From: Fusibacter sp. A1
Lineage (GTDB): Bacteria; Bacillota; Clostridia; Peptostreptococcales; Acidaminobacteraceae
Direction: 5' to 3'
NCBI RefSeq assembly: GCF_004125825.1
Contig: NZ_QQWI01000014.1
Span: 27,721 to 91,720 of the forward strand
Length of the DNA stretch: 64,000 bases
This document shows, piece after piece, positions 9,622-18,619 of this stretch (the first letter of the stretch is position 1; every line of letters starts with the position of its first letter). Under the pieces are notes generated by a model that was not told the DNA's origin, searched no databases, and saw only the letters and a list, made by a program, of their open reading frames with translations. The translations under genes and the position numbers were made by a program.

Positions 9622-9636
9622 TGATAATCATTTTCG
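9622..9636. promoter_or_regulatory. Fur-box-like palindrome between nhaC and lplA
   Basis: TGATAATCATTTTCG matches the 7-1-7 Fur consensus TGATAATnATTATCA with two mismatches. It lies in the 150-bp divergent intergenic region. A related 15-mer precedes nox (46010-46024). This suggests a Fur/PerR-family regulator, but it is a short motif match only. Confidence 0.4.
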
Positions 9637-9705
9637 TTTATTTTCATATTTGCGCATATTGCATGTTTTACTGGGTATATTCGTAATGAAACGGAGGACG
9701 CACCT

Positions 9706-10557
9706 ATGATACAATTCTGGATTTCAAAAGAACGAGATGTATTTCATAATTTGGCGATTGAGTCATGGTTGTTTAAAGAAAATGACGGATCACATATTCT
9801 ATTCTGGGTAAATGAGCCTTCCGTAGTCATTGGAAGGAATCAGATTCCTTGGAAGGAGGCACATCTAAAAGAACTGTATTCCATGGATGCGAGTCTTGCA
9901 AGAAGAATCAGCGGTGGAGGTGCCGTATATCACGATGGTGGCAACTTGAATATCAGCTTTATCAATGTATCCACCAAGGATGACCACTACAGGTTGATTA
10001 AAGAAACACTCGATGGGTTTGGTATCGAAGCGAAAATTGATGCCAGGGGCGGGATTAGCGCAAGCCAAGGGAAGTTTTCGGGAAGCGCGTATTACCTGTA
10101 TCAGGGAAAGCTCCTTCATCACCTTACCTTGCTTGTTGATTCGGATCTTGATAAGTTGTGGACGTTTTTAAAAATCAGTAATGAAGCAACAACTTCAAAG
10201 GCGGTCGAATCCGTTCGAGAAAAAGTAGTCAATTTAAGTGATTTATCCCCAGAACTAACTACCGGCAAACTGATCGATAGCATACTGGCCCAATATCAAG
10301 CATGCAGTCTTAGGGAAATCACAGTAGCTGAAAACAATGAAATCGATAAGTATGTTCAGGAATTTAGAAGTTGGGAATGGATTTTTGGCAAGACGCCGGA
10401 GTTTTTAAAAAAACATCAAGGATGTGAGGTAAAAGTCATCAAAGGCAGAATTGCAGAAATAACGGGTGATGACAGGCTAAAAAACAGGATTGGAGCTCCA
10501 TATCGACCAGACTATTTTGAGTATGACAATTTAAAGGAGGAACAAAATGTATTTTAA
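9706..10557 (+). CDS. lplA: Lipoate--protein ligase A
   Basis: Cytoplasmic enzyme that activates free lipoate with ATP and attaches it to a lysine of lipoyl domains. The BPL_LplA_LipB catalytic fold is visible with the lipoate-loop motif RRISGGGAVYHDGGNLN and the later GKFSGSAYYL. At 283 residues it is shorter than E. coli LplA (about 337), but the C-terminal accessory region is present in reduced form, ending near GAPYRPDYFE. It is the first gene of the 2-oxoacid dehydrogenase operon and overlaps the E1-alpha gene by 11 bp. It therefore very likely lipoylates the E2 encoded three genes downstream (K42). Confidence 0.92.
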   Translation: MIQFWISKERDVFHNLAIESWLFKENDGSHILFWVNEPSVVIGRNQIPWKEAHLKELYSMDASLARRISGGGAVYHDGGNLNISFINVSTKDDHYRLIKETLDGFGIEAKIDARGGISASQGKFSGSAYYLYQGKLLHHLTLLVDSDLDKLWTFLKISNEATTSKAVESVREKVVNLSDLSPELTTGKLIDSILAQYQACSLREITVAENNEIDKYVQEFRSWEWIFGKTPEFLKKHQGCEVKVIKGRIAEITGDDRLKNRIGAPYRPDYFEYDNLKEEQNVF

Positions 10558-11632
10558 ATCATTTAATCCGCTGGATGGCGAACAGCTGCAAATTATGAAT
10601 GAACATGGTGAGATCATAAGAGATGACCTTATGCCGGATATTTCGGATGAGGACCTGATCGAAATGTATAAGACCATGTTGTTTTCTAGAGTAATCGACA
10701 CAAAAACCTTACAATACCAGCGTCAAGGACGCATGTTGACTTATGCGCCAAATTTAGGACAAGAGGCTACCCAAGTGGGAACGATCGCAGCTACAAGATC
10801 TACCGACTGGATGGCGAGCGCTTTCAGAGAACTAGGTGCCTGGCTCTATAGGGGGGCTCCTTTATACAACATCCTCTTGTACTGGTATGGAAACGAATGG
10901 GGCATGCATATGCCCGAAGATGTGAAGATACTCCCTGTAAGTGTACCGATCGCATCGCAGCTTCAACACGCTGCCGGACTTGCTTATGCTTCTGTGCTTA
11001 AGGGTGAGGACGACATCGCTATCGGATATGTCGGTGATGGCGGAACCTCGCAAGGTGACTTTCATGAAGCACTTAATTTCGCGGCTGTGATGAACACTCC
11101 AAATGTATTTATCGTTCAAAACAACCAGTATGCGATTTCTACGAAACGCTCTCAACAGACCAATGCCGCGACAATCGCACAAAAGGCCATCGCCTATGGA
11201 ATGCCAGGCATACAGGTGGATGGGAATGATATCTTCGCTGTCTATGCAGCGACTGAAGAAGCGGTGAAAAGAGCCCGTAGCGGTGGCGGTCCGAGCTTGA
11301 TCGAATGTTATACCTATAGGCTTGGAGCACATACCACAGCTGATGACCCGACAAAATATAGGGACAATGAAGAAGTAGAGCAGTGGAAAAAGAAGGATCC
11401 GATTGACAGACTAAAAAAACATCTGATCATGAAAAACCTTTGGACCGAGGAGAAGGACCTGGAGCAAATTGAGAACTACGGACAATATGTAAAGTCCACT
11501 TTTGAGAAAGTGGAGAATTCAGGCCTGGTGCCTTTAGAGGATGTTTTCGATTACCATTATGAAAAAAGAACTCCTGAGCTTGAACGTCAATATCAGGAAC
11601 GCAAGGCATATAATTCGTCGATAGGTTCATAG
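10547..11632 (+). CDS. pdhA: 2-oxoacid (pyruvate) dehydrogenase E1 component, alpha subunit
   Basis: Thiamine-diphosphate-dependent decarboxylase subunit of the 2-oxoacid dehydrogenase complex. The TPP/Mg-binding motif runs GDGGTSQGDFHEALNFA and continues into VQNNQYAIST. Substrate-site and phosphorylation-loop-like features appear in RLGAHTTADDPTKYR. The 361-residue length and an N-terminus with NEHGEIIRDDLMPDISDEDL resemble Bacillus PdhA rather than AcoA. Pyruvate is thus the likely substrate, though branched-chain 2-oxoacids or acetoin cannot be excluded. Translation is coupled to lplA; the RBS AAAGGAGG lies inside lplA. Confidence 0.88.
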   Translation: MYFKSFNPLDGEQLQIMNEHGEIIRDDLMPDISDEDLIEMYKTMLFSRVIDTKTLQYQRQGRMLTYAPNLGQEATQVGTIAATRSTDWMASAFRELGAWLYRGAPLYNILLYWYGNEWGMHMPEDVKILPVSVPIASQLQHAAGLAYASVLKGEDDIAIGYVGDGGTSQGDFHEALNFAAVMNTPNVFIVQNNQYAISTKRSQQTNAATIAQKAIAYGMPGIQVDGNDIFAVYAATEEAVKRARSGGGPSLIECYTYRLGAHTTADDPTKYRDNEEVEQWKKKDPIDRLKKHLIMKNLWTEEKDLEQIENYGQYVKSTFEKVENSGLVPLEDVFDYHYEKRTPELERQYQERKAYNSSIGS

Positions 11633-11646
11633 TCTAGGAGGTTATT

Positions 11647-12624
11647 ATGGCTATTTTAAATGTAATAGAAGCGATTACGCATGCGCTGGATTTAGAAATG
11701 AGCAGAGATGACCGTGTGGTTGTTTTTGGAGAAGATGTGGGATTTGAAGGTGGTGTTTTTAGGGCCACTGTCGGACTTCAAGAGAAATTTGGTGTGAAGA
11801 GATGCTTCGACTCTGTCTTAGCTGAATCCGCAATTATCGGAAGCGGGATAGGTATGGCCATCAACGGTCTGATACCGGTGGTTGAAATCCAATTCTCGGG
11901 TTTCATGTTCCCAGGATACAATCAGATTGTCACACATGCGGCGCGTATGCGCAACAGGTCAAGGGGAAGGTTCACCGTCCCTATGGTGATCAGGATGCCT
12001 TACGGAGGTGGGGTAAGAGCACTTGAACACCACTCTGAAAGTCTAGAAGTGCTATTTTCACACATACCTGGTCTTAAGGTTGTGATTCCATCGACGCCTT
12101 ATGACGCAAAAGGTTTGTTGCTTGCCGCAATCAGAGATCCGGATCCGGTGATATTCTTAGAACCGAAACGTATCTATCGGGCGTTCAAGCAAGAGATTCC
12201 AGATGAAGACTACACGATCCCTCTTGGAAAAGCAAAAGTCATCAAGGAAGGCGCAGACCTGACGGTGGTTTGCTGGGGTGCGATGGTCAGAGATGTTCAA
12301 AAGGCGATCGAACCACTAGAAAAAGAAGGGCATAGTATTGAACTTATCGATTTAAGGACGATTGCTCCTTGGGATAAGGATACAGTGATAGAATCGGTCA
12401 AAAAGACTGGAAGAATTGCGGTGATTCATGAGGCTGCAAAATCGTATGGTCCAGCCGCAGAAATCATAACAGCGGTTAATGAAGGCGCTTTTTTATACCT
12501 GGAAGCTCCTCCAAAACGGATCACTGGTCTTGACACCATCGTTCCGCTCCCAAAAGGCGAACATCACTATTTACCTGACGCACAGTATATCGCTCAAGAG
12601 CTGAAATCTGTGCTGACATTCTAG
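11647..12624 (+). CDS. pdhB: 2-oxoacid (pyruvate) dehydrogenase E1 component, beta subunit
   Basis: The 325-residue transketolase-like beta subunit forms the alpha2beta2 E1 enzyme with the upstream product. Family motifs include FGEDVGFEGGVFRAT, the catalytic-site region ESAIIGSGIGMAI, RMPYGGGVRALEHHSES and the C-terminal transketolase domain with DLRTIAPWD. The start is preceded by AGGAGG. It lies 14 bp after pdhA and 9 bp before the E2 gene. Substrate identity is inferred with pdhA. Confidence 0.9.
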   Translation: MAILNVIEAITHALDLEMSRDDRVVVFGEDVGFEGGVFRATVGLQEKFGVKRCFDSVLAESAIIGSGIGMAINGLIPVVEIQFSGFMFPGYNQIVTHAARMRNRSRGRFTVPMVIRMPYGGGVRALEHHSESLEVLFSHIPGLKVVIPSTPYDAKGLLLAAIRDPDPVIFLEPKRIYRAFKQEIPDEDYTIPLGKAKVIKEGADLTVVCWGAMVRDVQKAIEPLEKEGHSIELIDLRTIAPWDKDTVIESVKKTGRIAVIHEAAKSYGPAAEIITAVNEGAFLYLEAPPKRITGLDTIVPLPKGEHHYLPDAQYIAQELKSVLTF

Positions 12625-12633
12625 GAGGCCCAT

Positions 12634-13932
12634 ATGTATGAATTCAAATTTGCCGATATTGGTGAAGGCATTCATGAAGGTGTCATTCATGAATGGTTGG
12701 TCAAAGAAGGCGAGACAGTTAAAGATGGACAGGCGCTCTTTTTAGTGGAAACTGACAAAGTGACCGCTGAAATACCAAGTCCTGTGGACGGTGCGATTGA
12801 AAAAATCAATTATGCGGTGGGTGAAACCATTCATGTAGGTGATGTAGCAGTGGTGATCGACGATGGACTTGGTCATCACATAGAAGTCGCTCCACCTGAC
12901 GAGGTTCCTCACCATAAGGAATCGGTAGAAGAGGCGGGGAGTACAAGTGTGGTAGGAGAAATCGAAGTATCCTCTGTGGTCATCCCCTCAAGTTTTGAAG
13001 TATCGCAAGAAAAACCTGTGGCTCCGTCAAGCAGAAAAGTGCTTGCTACGCCGGTCGCAAGAAAAATGGCCAAAGATCTGGGCGTGGATATTACAGAAAT
13101 CACGGGTAGCGGAACAAGCGGTAGGGTTATGAAGAACGATATCAGCGAATTCGCCAGACTTAAAAATCAAACGAACGACACAAAAGTCGTACAGGTTGAT
13201 GACAAGACTGACAAGGGTATCGAAACGAGTGGAAACATCGAACGAATCAAGATGTCAATGCTCCGTAAGACGATTGCCAGAAACATGGTTCAGTCCAAGT
13301 TTACGATTCCGCATACTGCTGCGATGGATGACATAGACGTCACAGCGCTTGTGGCCTACAGAAAAGCGCTCAATGAAAAATATGAAGAGCGCGGAATCAA
13401 GTTGACCTTTATGCCATTTGTCCTTAAGGCAGTGGCGCTAGCGTTAAAGGAACATCCGATTGTCAATTCGTCATTGGATGAAAGCAGCGACGAGATTGTG
13501 ATCAAGCATTTTTACAATATCGGAATCGCGACGGATACTCCGGATGGTCTGATGGTGCCTGTACTAAAAGATGTGGATAAGATAGGCCTGTTGGCTATTT
13601 CTCAACAAGCCAAAGCATTAGCAGAACAAGCCAAGACGCATACTCTAAAACTAGAGGATATGAAAGACGGTACCTTTACCATCACCAATTACGGAGCGGT
13701 CGGTGCGAAATATGGCGTGCCTGTCATCAAGTATCCAGAAGCTGCGATACTTGGAATAGGTACGATATTCAAAGCGCCAGCTGTCGGACCATCGGGTGAG
13801 GTCGTCATTCAGGATACGCTCCCGATTTCAATCTCGTTCGATCATAGAATTGTCGATGGCGCCGATGCGGGTCGATTCATGCAGTCCTTGAAAAGACTGT
13901 TGTCAGACCCGGATTTGTTACTGATAAGTTGA
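12634..13932 (+). CDS. pdhC: 2-oxoacid dehydrogenase E2, dihydrolipoyl acyltransferase
   Basis: Core acyltransferase of the complex, 432 residues. In order it has one N-terminal lipoyl domain (about residues 1-76, modified lysine K42 in ETDKVTAE) and a flexible linker. A peripheral subunit-binding domain follows (about 131-168, TPVARKMAKDLG...GSGTSGRVMKNDI). The last part is the catalytic domain (about 200-430), with ITNYGAVGAKYGVPVI and the active-site SFDHRIVDGADAGRF. The single lipoyl domain is the common Gram-positive form. Acyl specificity (acetyl or branched) is not decidable from motifs. Confidence 0.92.
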   Translation: MYEFKFADIGEGIHEGVIHEWLVKEGETVKDGQALFLVETDKVTAEIPSPVDGAIEKINYAVGETIHVGDVAVVIDDGLGHHIEVAPPDEVPHHKESVEEAGSTSVVGEIEVSSVVIPSSFEVSQEKPVAPSSRKVLATPVARKMAKDLGVDITEITGSGTSGRVMKNDISEFARLKNQTNDTKVVQVDDKTDKGIETSGNIERIKMSMLRKTIARNMVQSKFTIPHTAAMDDIDVTALVAYRKALNEKYEERGIKLTFMPFVLKAVALALKEHPIVNSSLDESSDEIVIKHFYNIGIATDTPDGLMVPVLKDVDKIGLLAISQQAKALAEQAKTHTLKLEDMKDGTFTITNYGAVGAKYGVPVIKYPEAAILGIGTIFKAPAVGPSGEVVIQDTLPISISFDHRIVDGADAGRFMQSLKRLLSDPDLLLIS

Positions 13933-13941
13933 GGAAACGAT

Positions 13942-15324
13942 ATGAAAACATATGATATTGCAATCATTGGAGGAGGCCCAGGTGGTTACGTGGCCGCCAT
14001 AAAGGCGGCACAACTTGGGTACGATACGGTACTGTTCGAGGCGCATAAGATAGGCGGCATCTGCTTGAACTACGGCTGCATACCTACAAAGACACTACTG
14101 AAAACCGCAAAACTTTTTAAAGAAATCAAACACGCCAAGATTTTCGGCATCGATATCGATGGTGTGGAGTCCGCGAGGATCAACTGGGACCATATGATGC
14201 TAAGAAAAGACAAGGTGGTCAAGCAATTGACCGGAGGAGTCTCATCACTGCTAAAACATAACGGAGTGACCGTAATCAGCGGATTTGCGAACGTGACCGA
14301 TAATCACACCCTTGAAGTCGACGGCGACCGCTATGGATTCAAGCAGTTGATCGTAGCAACAGGCTCATCACCGGTGATGCCTTCGATACCGGGTCTGGAA
14401 GAGGCTGTGAACAAAGGATATGTGATCGATTCGACTGGAGCGATTGCTCTGAAGAGCTTACCGAAAAAACTTGTCATTCTCGGTGGTGGGGTTATTGCAG
14501 TGGAATTTGCGACCCTATATTCCAATTTAGGGACAGAAGTGGTCCTAATCCAGCGCTCATCTGAGATATTGTCATTCTTAGATAAGGATGTGAAATCCAC
14601 CATGCACAAACATCTGGTCAAATCCGGGGTTAAGATTATCACAGAAACCAAGATAAAGGAAATTCGAGGGAATCAGGTCATCTTTACTAAGAACGGAGAG
14701 GACCATCGTGAAACCGGCGATTTCATTTTGGCAAGCCTGGGTAGAAAACCAAATCTGCGTGGCCTTGAGGCGTTGAACCTTGAACATGATAAGAAAGGTA
14801 TTCTTGTTGACGAGCGGATGAGGACGAATATTGACAATGTTTACGCGATCGGCGATGTCAACGGCAAATATATGCTGGCCCATGTGGCTTCGGCAGAAGG
14901 AATATCGGCAGTAGAAGCGATTCACGGCGAAGGGCATCCGGTCGATTATAACAAAATCCCATCTTGCATCTATAGTTTTCCAGAAGTCGGTGTCGTCGGT
15001 CTGACTGAAGATCAGGCAATTGAAAAGGGGTATGATGTCACAACGAGCATATTTCCTGTTTCTGTCAACGGTAAAGCACTTGCTGAAGGCGAAAGTGTAG
15101 GCTTTGTAAAACTGATTGCCGACAAAAAATATGGAGAAGTGATCGGAGTCCATATTATTGCCTCACATGCTACGGATATGATAGCTGAGGCGGTTGCTAC
15201 TATGGAACTTGAAGGTACGATCCACGACCTTGCCAAAGCGGTTCATCCGCATCCGACACTATCTGAACTAGTAATGGAAGCCGCACATAGCGCTTTGGGG
15301 AATCCGATTCATATGAAAAAGTAA
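13942..15324 (+). CDS. lpdA: Dihydrolipoamide dehydrogenase (E3)
   Basis: FAD-dependent disulfide oxidoreductase that reoxidises dihydrolipoamide on E2 with NAD+. Visible are the FAD-binding GGGPGGY (residues 10-16) and the redox-active disulfide C41/C46 in GICLNYGCIPTK. A second Rossmann motif, VILGGGVIAVEFA, precedes the FAD site YAIGDVNG. The C-terminal catalytic HPHPTLSELVMEAA carries the active-site His and Glu. Length 460 is normal. Last gene of the operon, followed by a strong terminator. Confidence 0.97.
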   Translation: MKTYDIAIIGGGPGGYVAAIKAAQLGYDTVLFEAHKIGGICLNYGCIPTKTLLKTAKLFKEIKHAKIFGIDIDGVESARINWDHMMLRKDKVVKQLTGGVSSLLKHNGVTVISGFANVTDNHTLEVDGDRYGFKQLIVATGSSPVMPSIPGLEEAVNKGYVIDSTGAIALKSLPKKLVILGGGVIAVEFATLYSNLGTEVVLIQRSSEILSFLDKDVKSTMHKHLVKSGVKIITETKIKEIRGNQVIFTKNGEDHRETGDFILASLGRKPNLRGLEALNLEHDKKGILVDERMRTNIDNVYAIGDVNGKYMLAHVASAEGISAVEAIHGEGHPVDYNKIPSCIYSFPEVGVVGLTEDQAIEKGYDVTTSIFPVSVNGKALAEGESVGFVKLIADKKYGEVIGVHIIASHATDMIAEAVATMELEGTIHDLAKAVHPHPTLSELVMEAAHSALGNPIHMKK

Positions 15325-15327
15325 CTC

Positions 15328-15371
15328 AAACGACTCAATTATGATTTAGCCATAATTGAGTCGTTTTATTT
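15328..15371 (+). terminator. Terminator after lpdA
   Basis: A long stem (ACGACTCAATTATG with its complement) over a short ATTTAGC loop is followed by TTTTATTT. It ends the lplA-pdhABC-lpdA operon. Confidence 0.9.
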
Positions 15372-15408
15372 ATGCTATAATAAATTATCATTGACTGAGG
15401 AGATTATT

Positions 15409-17694
15409 ATGGTGAAAAAGCAACGAAGGAATCCGAGTAGGATGCTACATAAAATCAAGGCGAAGCAGACTAACTCCAGAAATCTTAAAATGTTGGAACA
15501 CGTCAGCTGTTCAGATCTGCCTATTATATTTGTTAGCGTCGAAAAAAGAGAGGAATCCTATCAAAGCAGTATCTCCTACATCGCACCATCCATAAAATGG
15601 GCGCGTCGCCTGCATGATGAAAGGTCGATACTGGAATTGTTCGACGACAATAGCAAGTGGCATATCAAACATCAGTTGGAGCGGTCAGCAATTTTTGAAC
15701 TACCTATTACCTATGAAGCAAGACTTGACGGTGAAAAAGATGTCTATGTCTCCATCAATCTTAACCCTGTCATCAATGACTTGAAGGTGTTGACGTGGTC
15801 TGGAATGATTGTTGACATCACTGAAAAGAAGATGCATGAGATATCCATGCAGCAGGAAAAGGCTTTCCTTGAAGAGTTGTTCGAGGTAAATGGAAACTTA
15901 TTGTGTACGACGGACTTAAGCGGAAATCTCTTAAGGTATAATGAGTCCTTTAAAAGCATTTTAGGTTTTGAGGATGTGGTCTTATCCGCGGATGAGTTTT
16001 GGCCTGGGATTTTAGATGCCGGCGCATATGAGTTGCTGAAAACTAAAGTGAAGCAATTAGATAGAAAAAGTAAATATCAAAGCGTTACGACAAATGTAAA
16101 TACGAGATATGGCCAAAAGACCATTGCGTGGACATTGTCCAAGGTCAAATTGAAAGAGGATGAGTCCGAATCGATTGTGCTGTCTGGAGTTGATATCACG
16201 CTTCAAAGGAAGACTGAGCACGATTTGAATCTGACAAACGAGCAGTTGAAAACCAAGAACACTCAGGTGGAAAGGGTGGTCACGCTTCAGGAGACCCTGT
16301 TTAGCATATTCGAGCAGCTAAGGAATACAAAAACCCATAAGGATGTTTATGAGCTGATTTCAACTGAGTTCGCCTCTATCTTGGAGTTTAGAAATCTCTT
16401 TATCTGCCTTAAGGAAAACAAGCGAAGTGACACGTTCAATTTTTTCGATCTGAACAGAGAGTTCACACAAATGGATAAGAACCTCTATTTTGTCGAACAA
16501 AAGGGCATTCTTGGACAGGTCATCAACAAGAAGGAAGCATTCTTCTCCGGTGATGTGAAAAAAGAGGATACCTATATCGTCCATGATGAAAGGTCCAATT
16601 CGATACTGATGGTCCCGATCGTGTTCAACGATTTTCTCTGGGGAGTGATAGGTCTTGACAGTACTGAATATAACGCCTATGACGTGATTGAAATAGATAT
16701 GATAAAACTCGCCGCATCTCATATCTCACTCTATTTTGAAGAGTTGGAGTCTAAAAATGAACTGGTGGCGGAGGCTTCAAAACTTAGAAAGCTTCACGAT
16801 GCTTTCAGCTGTATCTTAAACGAGAGGACAGATGACGAGATTGCTGACCATATCATCGGTCAGCAACTGCTGAAACATCTGGCTGTCTATCGCAGTTTTG
16901 ATGATGACCTTTCGCTGGTAAGCGACGCATCTAACGAGGACATACCGCTTGTTGAGGATTATGCCAAGGCGTTTGTGGATCATGCCATGACAAGGACGAC
17001 AAGCAGAATTCAGACAACCGCAGGTGGAACCGTGTATCACCTGTCACATCCTGTTGTGAATCAAGAAGAGGTGCTGGGAGTCTTATATTCAGTAAAAGTG
17101 ACTCCTTTTATTGCGCAGGAGACCAACATAATCGCAATTCTCGCAGATCAGCTTGCGGTTTATTGGCGGCTCAATCAGATGATAGTGCAGTCAAAAAGAG
17201 AAGCGCTGATTGATCCCCTGATGGATATTTGGAACCGAAGATATATGATCAGGTGTTTGGAAGAAGAGGATGCGAGGATAAAAAGGTACGACGGGATCGC
17301 CAGTATCGCGCTAATCGATTTAGGAAACTTTAAGGAAATCAATGACACATATGGTCACATTTTCGGGGATCAGGCACTAAAGATCGTCGCCCGTGTGTTG
17401 AAGGCCAACATGAGAGAAACCGATTCAGTAGGCAGATACGGTGGTGACGAATTCTTGATTCTTATGCCGAACACGGGCAGCGATGAGGCTCAGACGGTAC
17501 TTGAACGAATCACTGAAGAACTGAACGAAACCCCGGTGATTTCCGATGCTTTCTTTGTAACCGCGGATTACGGTATCGCAACCATACCTGAAGATACATT
17601 TTCGATGATGGACGGAATACGGGTTGCAGATGAAAGAATGTACAGAAACAAACGAAGCAGAAAAGGAAAGTTCATTAAGATAGATATGGAATAG
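15409..17694 (+). CDS. PAS/GAF sensor diguanylate cyclase (GGDEF)
   Basis: A 761-residue protein with no clear transmembrane segment, so probably a cytosolic sensor. An N-terminal region (about 1-135) includes a PAS-like fold. A second PAS domain spans about 145-265 (LEELFEVNGNLLCTTDLSGN). A coiled coil (about 270-300) leads into a GAF domain (about 300-450) and a further GAF-like stretch to about 590. The C-terminal GGDEF domain (about 595-760) has an intact active site, GRYGGDEFLIL, so synthesis of c-di-GMP is likely. No EAL domain is present. The start at 15409 has AGGAG at a good distance. A TATAAT element occurs at 15376-15381. The gene precedes phoP but has its own spacing. Confidence 0.9.
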   Translation: MVKKQRRNPSRMLHKIKAKQTNSRNLKMLEHVSCSDLPIIFVSVEKREESYQSSISYIAPSIKWARRLHDERSILELFDDNSKWHIKHQLERSAIFELPITYEARLDGEKDVYVSINLNPVINDLKVLTWSGMIVDITEKKMHEISMQQEKAFLEELFEVNGNLLCTTDLSGNLLRYNESFKSILGFEDVVLSADEFWPGILDAGAYELLKTKVKQLDRKSKYQSVTTNVNTRYGQKTIAWTLSKVKLKEDESESIVLSGVDITLQRKTEHDLNLTNEQLKTKNTQVERVVTLQETLFSIFEQLRNTKTHKDVYELISTEFASILEFRNLFICLKENKRSDTFNFFDLNREFTQMDKNLYFVEQKGILGQVINKKEAFFSGDVKKEDTYIVHDERSNSILMVPIVFNDFLWGVIGLDSTEYNAYDVIEIDMIKLAASHISLYFEELESKNELVAEASKLRKLHDAFSCILNERTDDEIADHIIGQQLLKHLAVYRSFDDDLSLVSDASNEDIPLVEDYAKAFVDHAMTRTTSRIQTTAGGTVYHLSHPVVNQEEVLGVLYSVKVTPFIAQETNIIAILADQLAVYWRLNQMIVQSKREALIDPLMDIWNRRYMIRCLEEEDARIKRYDGIASIALIDLGNFKEINDTYGHIFGDQALKIVARVLKANMRETDSVGRYGGDEFLILMPNTGSDEAQTVLERITEELNETPVISDAFFVTADYGIATIPEDTFSMMDGIRVADERMYRNKRSRKGKFIKIDME

Positions 17695-17696
17695 AA

Positions 17697-17739
17697 TTAA
17701 CCTGTTCTTAATATGGGCGTGTGTTCAATGATCTATAAT
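17697..17739 (+). promoter_or_regulatory. phoP promoter with two Pho half-sites
   Basis: TTAACC (17697) and TTAATA (17708) are 11 bp apart, as in a PhoP-binding box, and TATAAT lies at 17734-17739. This suggests autoregulation of phoP. Two half-sites is fewer than at pstS and pstC. Confidence 0.45.
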
Positions 17740-17766
17740 GAAGGTAATTGACTTAAGGAGGAACTT

Positions 17767-18453
17767 GTGGCTAAGCTTGAAGTAGTGATAATTGAAGATG
17801 ACGAACATATCGTGGAACTCCTGAAATACAATCTCGAAGAAAACGGTTATTCGGTCCATTACTCGACAAACGGAAGCGAGGGTCTAGAACTGGTGACGAA
17901 CATCTTACCTGATGTTTTGCTTCTTGACTTGATGATTCCCGAACTAGATGGATTTGAAGTATGTAAAAGACTCAAACAGAATGAACAGACCCGTGAAGTC
18001 CCTATTATCATGCTGACCGCAAAGGGCAGTGAGATGGATAAGGTGCTTGGCCTTGAAATCGGGGCGGATGACTATTTGACAAAACCTTTTAGCATACGTG
18101 AACTTCTAGCAAGGGTGAAGGCGGTTCTTAGACGTTCGGTGCAGGCAACCAAGAATAGCAGCAAGCAATTTAAAGTAGGAAACCTGACGGTCGACATTGA
18201 TAAACACGAGGTATCGAGAAACGATGAAGTATTTCAGCTGACTTATAAGGAGTTCGAACTACTGAAAATCTTACTGGAGAACCGTGGAAGGGTACTGACG
18301 CGAGATGAGTTGCTTGATGCGGTATGGGGATATGAGTACTATGGTGAAACCAGAACGGTCGATGTTCATGTCAGACATCTCAGAAAGAAAATAGAGACCG
18401 AGTCGGAAAAATACATCGAGACCATTCGTGGTGTCGGATACAAGATCAAGTAG
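17767..18453 (+). CDS. phoP: Phosphate regulon response regulator PhoP/PhoB
   Basis: OmpR-class response regulator, 228 residues, from a GTG start preceded by AAGGAGG. The receiver domain (about 1-120) has the acidic pair EDDEH, the phosphoacceptor D54 in LLLDLMIPELDG, and TAKG with the conserved lysine. A winged-helix DNA-binding domain follows (about 130-226, ending HVRHLRKKIE...RGVGYKIK). It is placed immediately before pstS, with its cognate kinase phoR at the end of the same regulon. This context makes phosphate control the natural reading. It ends in its own terminator. Confidence 0.92.
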   Translation: MAKLEVVIIEDDEHIVELLKYNLEENGYSVHYSTNGSEGLELVTNILPDVLLLDLMIPELDGFEVCKRLKQNEQTREVPIIMLTAKGSEMDKVLGLEIGADDYLTKPFSIRELLARVKAVLRRSVQATKNSSKQFKVGNLTVDIDKHEVSRNDEVFQLTYKEFELLKILLENRGRVLTRDELLDAVWGYEYYGETRTVDVHVRHLRKKIETESEKYIETIRGVGYKIK

Positions 18454-18480
18454 GCAGAGCTTAAATGCTCTGCTTTTTTT
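18454..18480 (+). terminator. Terminator after phoP
   Basis: GCAGAGC pairs with GCTCTGC over a 6-nt loop, followed by seven T residues. Confidence 0.9.
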
Positions 18481-18496
18481 ATTGGAACCATCCGAC

Positions 18497-18582
18497 TTAA
18501 CACGGCTTTAACATGACCTTAATTACACTTAACAAAGCATTAACTTAGACAAAACATACGAAGGGGTTCTACACGTTATAAT
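18497..18582 (+). promoter_or_regulatory. Pho box array and promoter of pstS
   Basis: Five TTAACA-like half-sites lie on the same strand at 18497, 18508, 18519 (TTAATT), 18529 and 18540 (TTAACT). They are spaced 10-11 bp apart, which places them on one helix face. This is the known PhoP-binding arrangement of Firmicutes. A TATAAT -10 element is at 18577-18582 with no good -35, as expected for an activated promoter. Confidence 0.85.
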
Positions 18583-18619
18583 TACCTTGTCAATTAAAAC
18601 TTGAAAGGAGAAATCAAGA

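Noticed and set aside
10862..11332. Minus-strand open frame of 156 codons inside pdhA
   Set aside because: It lies wholly within the TPP-binding region of pdhA, antisense, without ribosome site.
14578..15153. Minus-strand open frame of 191 codons inside lpdA
   Set aside because: It is a shadow of the well-supported dihydrolipoamide dehydrogenase frame and shows no recognisable protein features.
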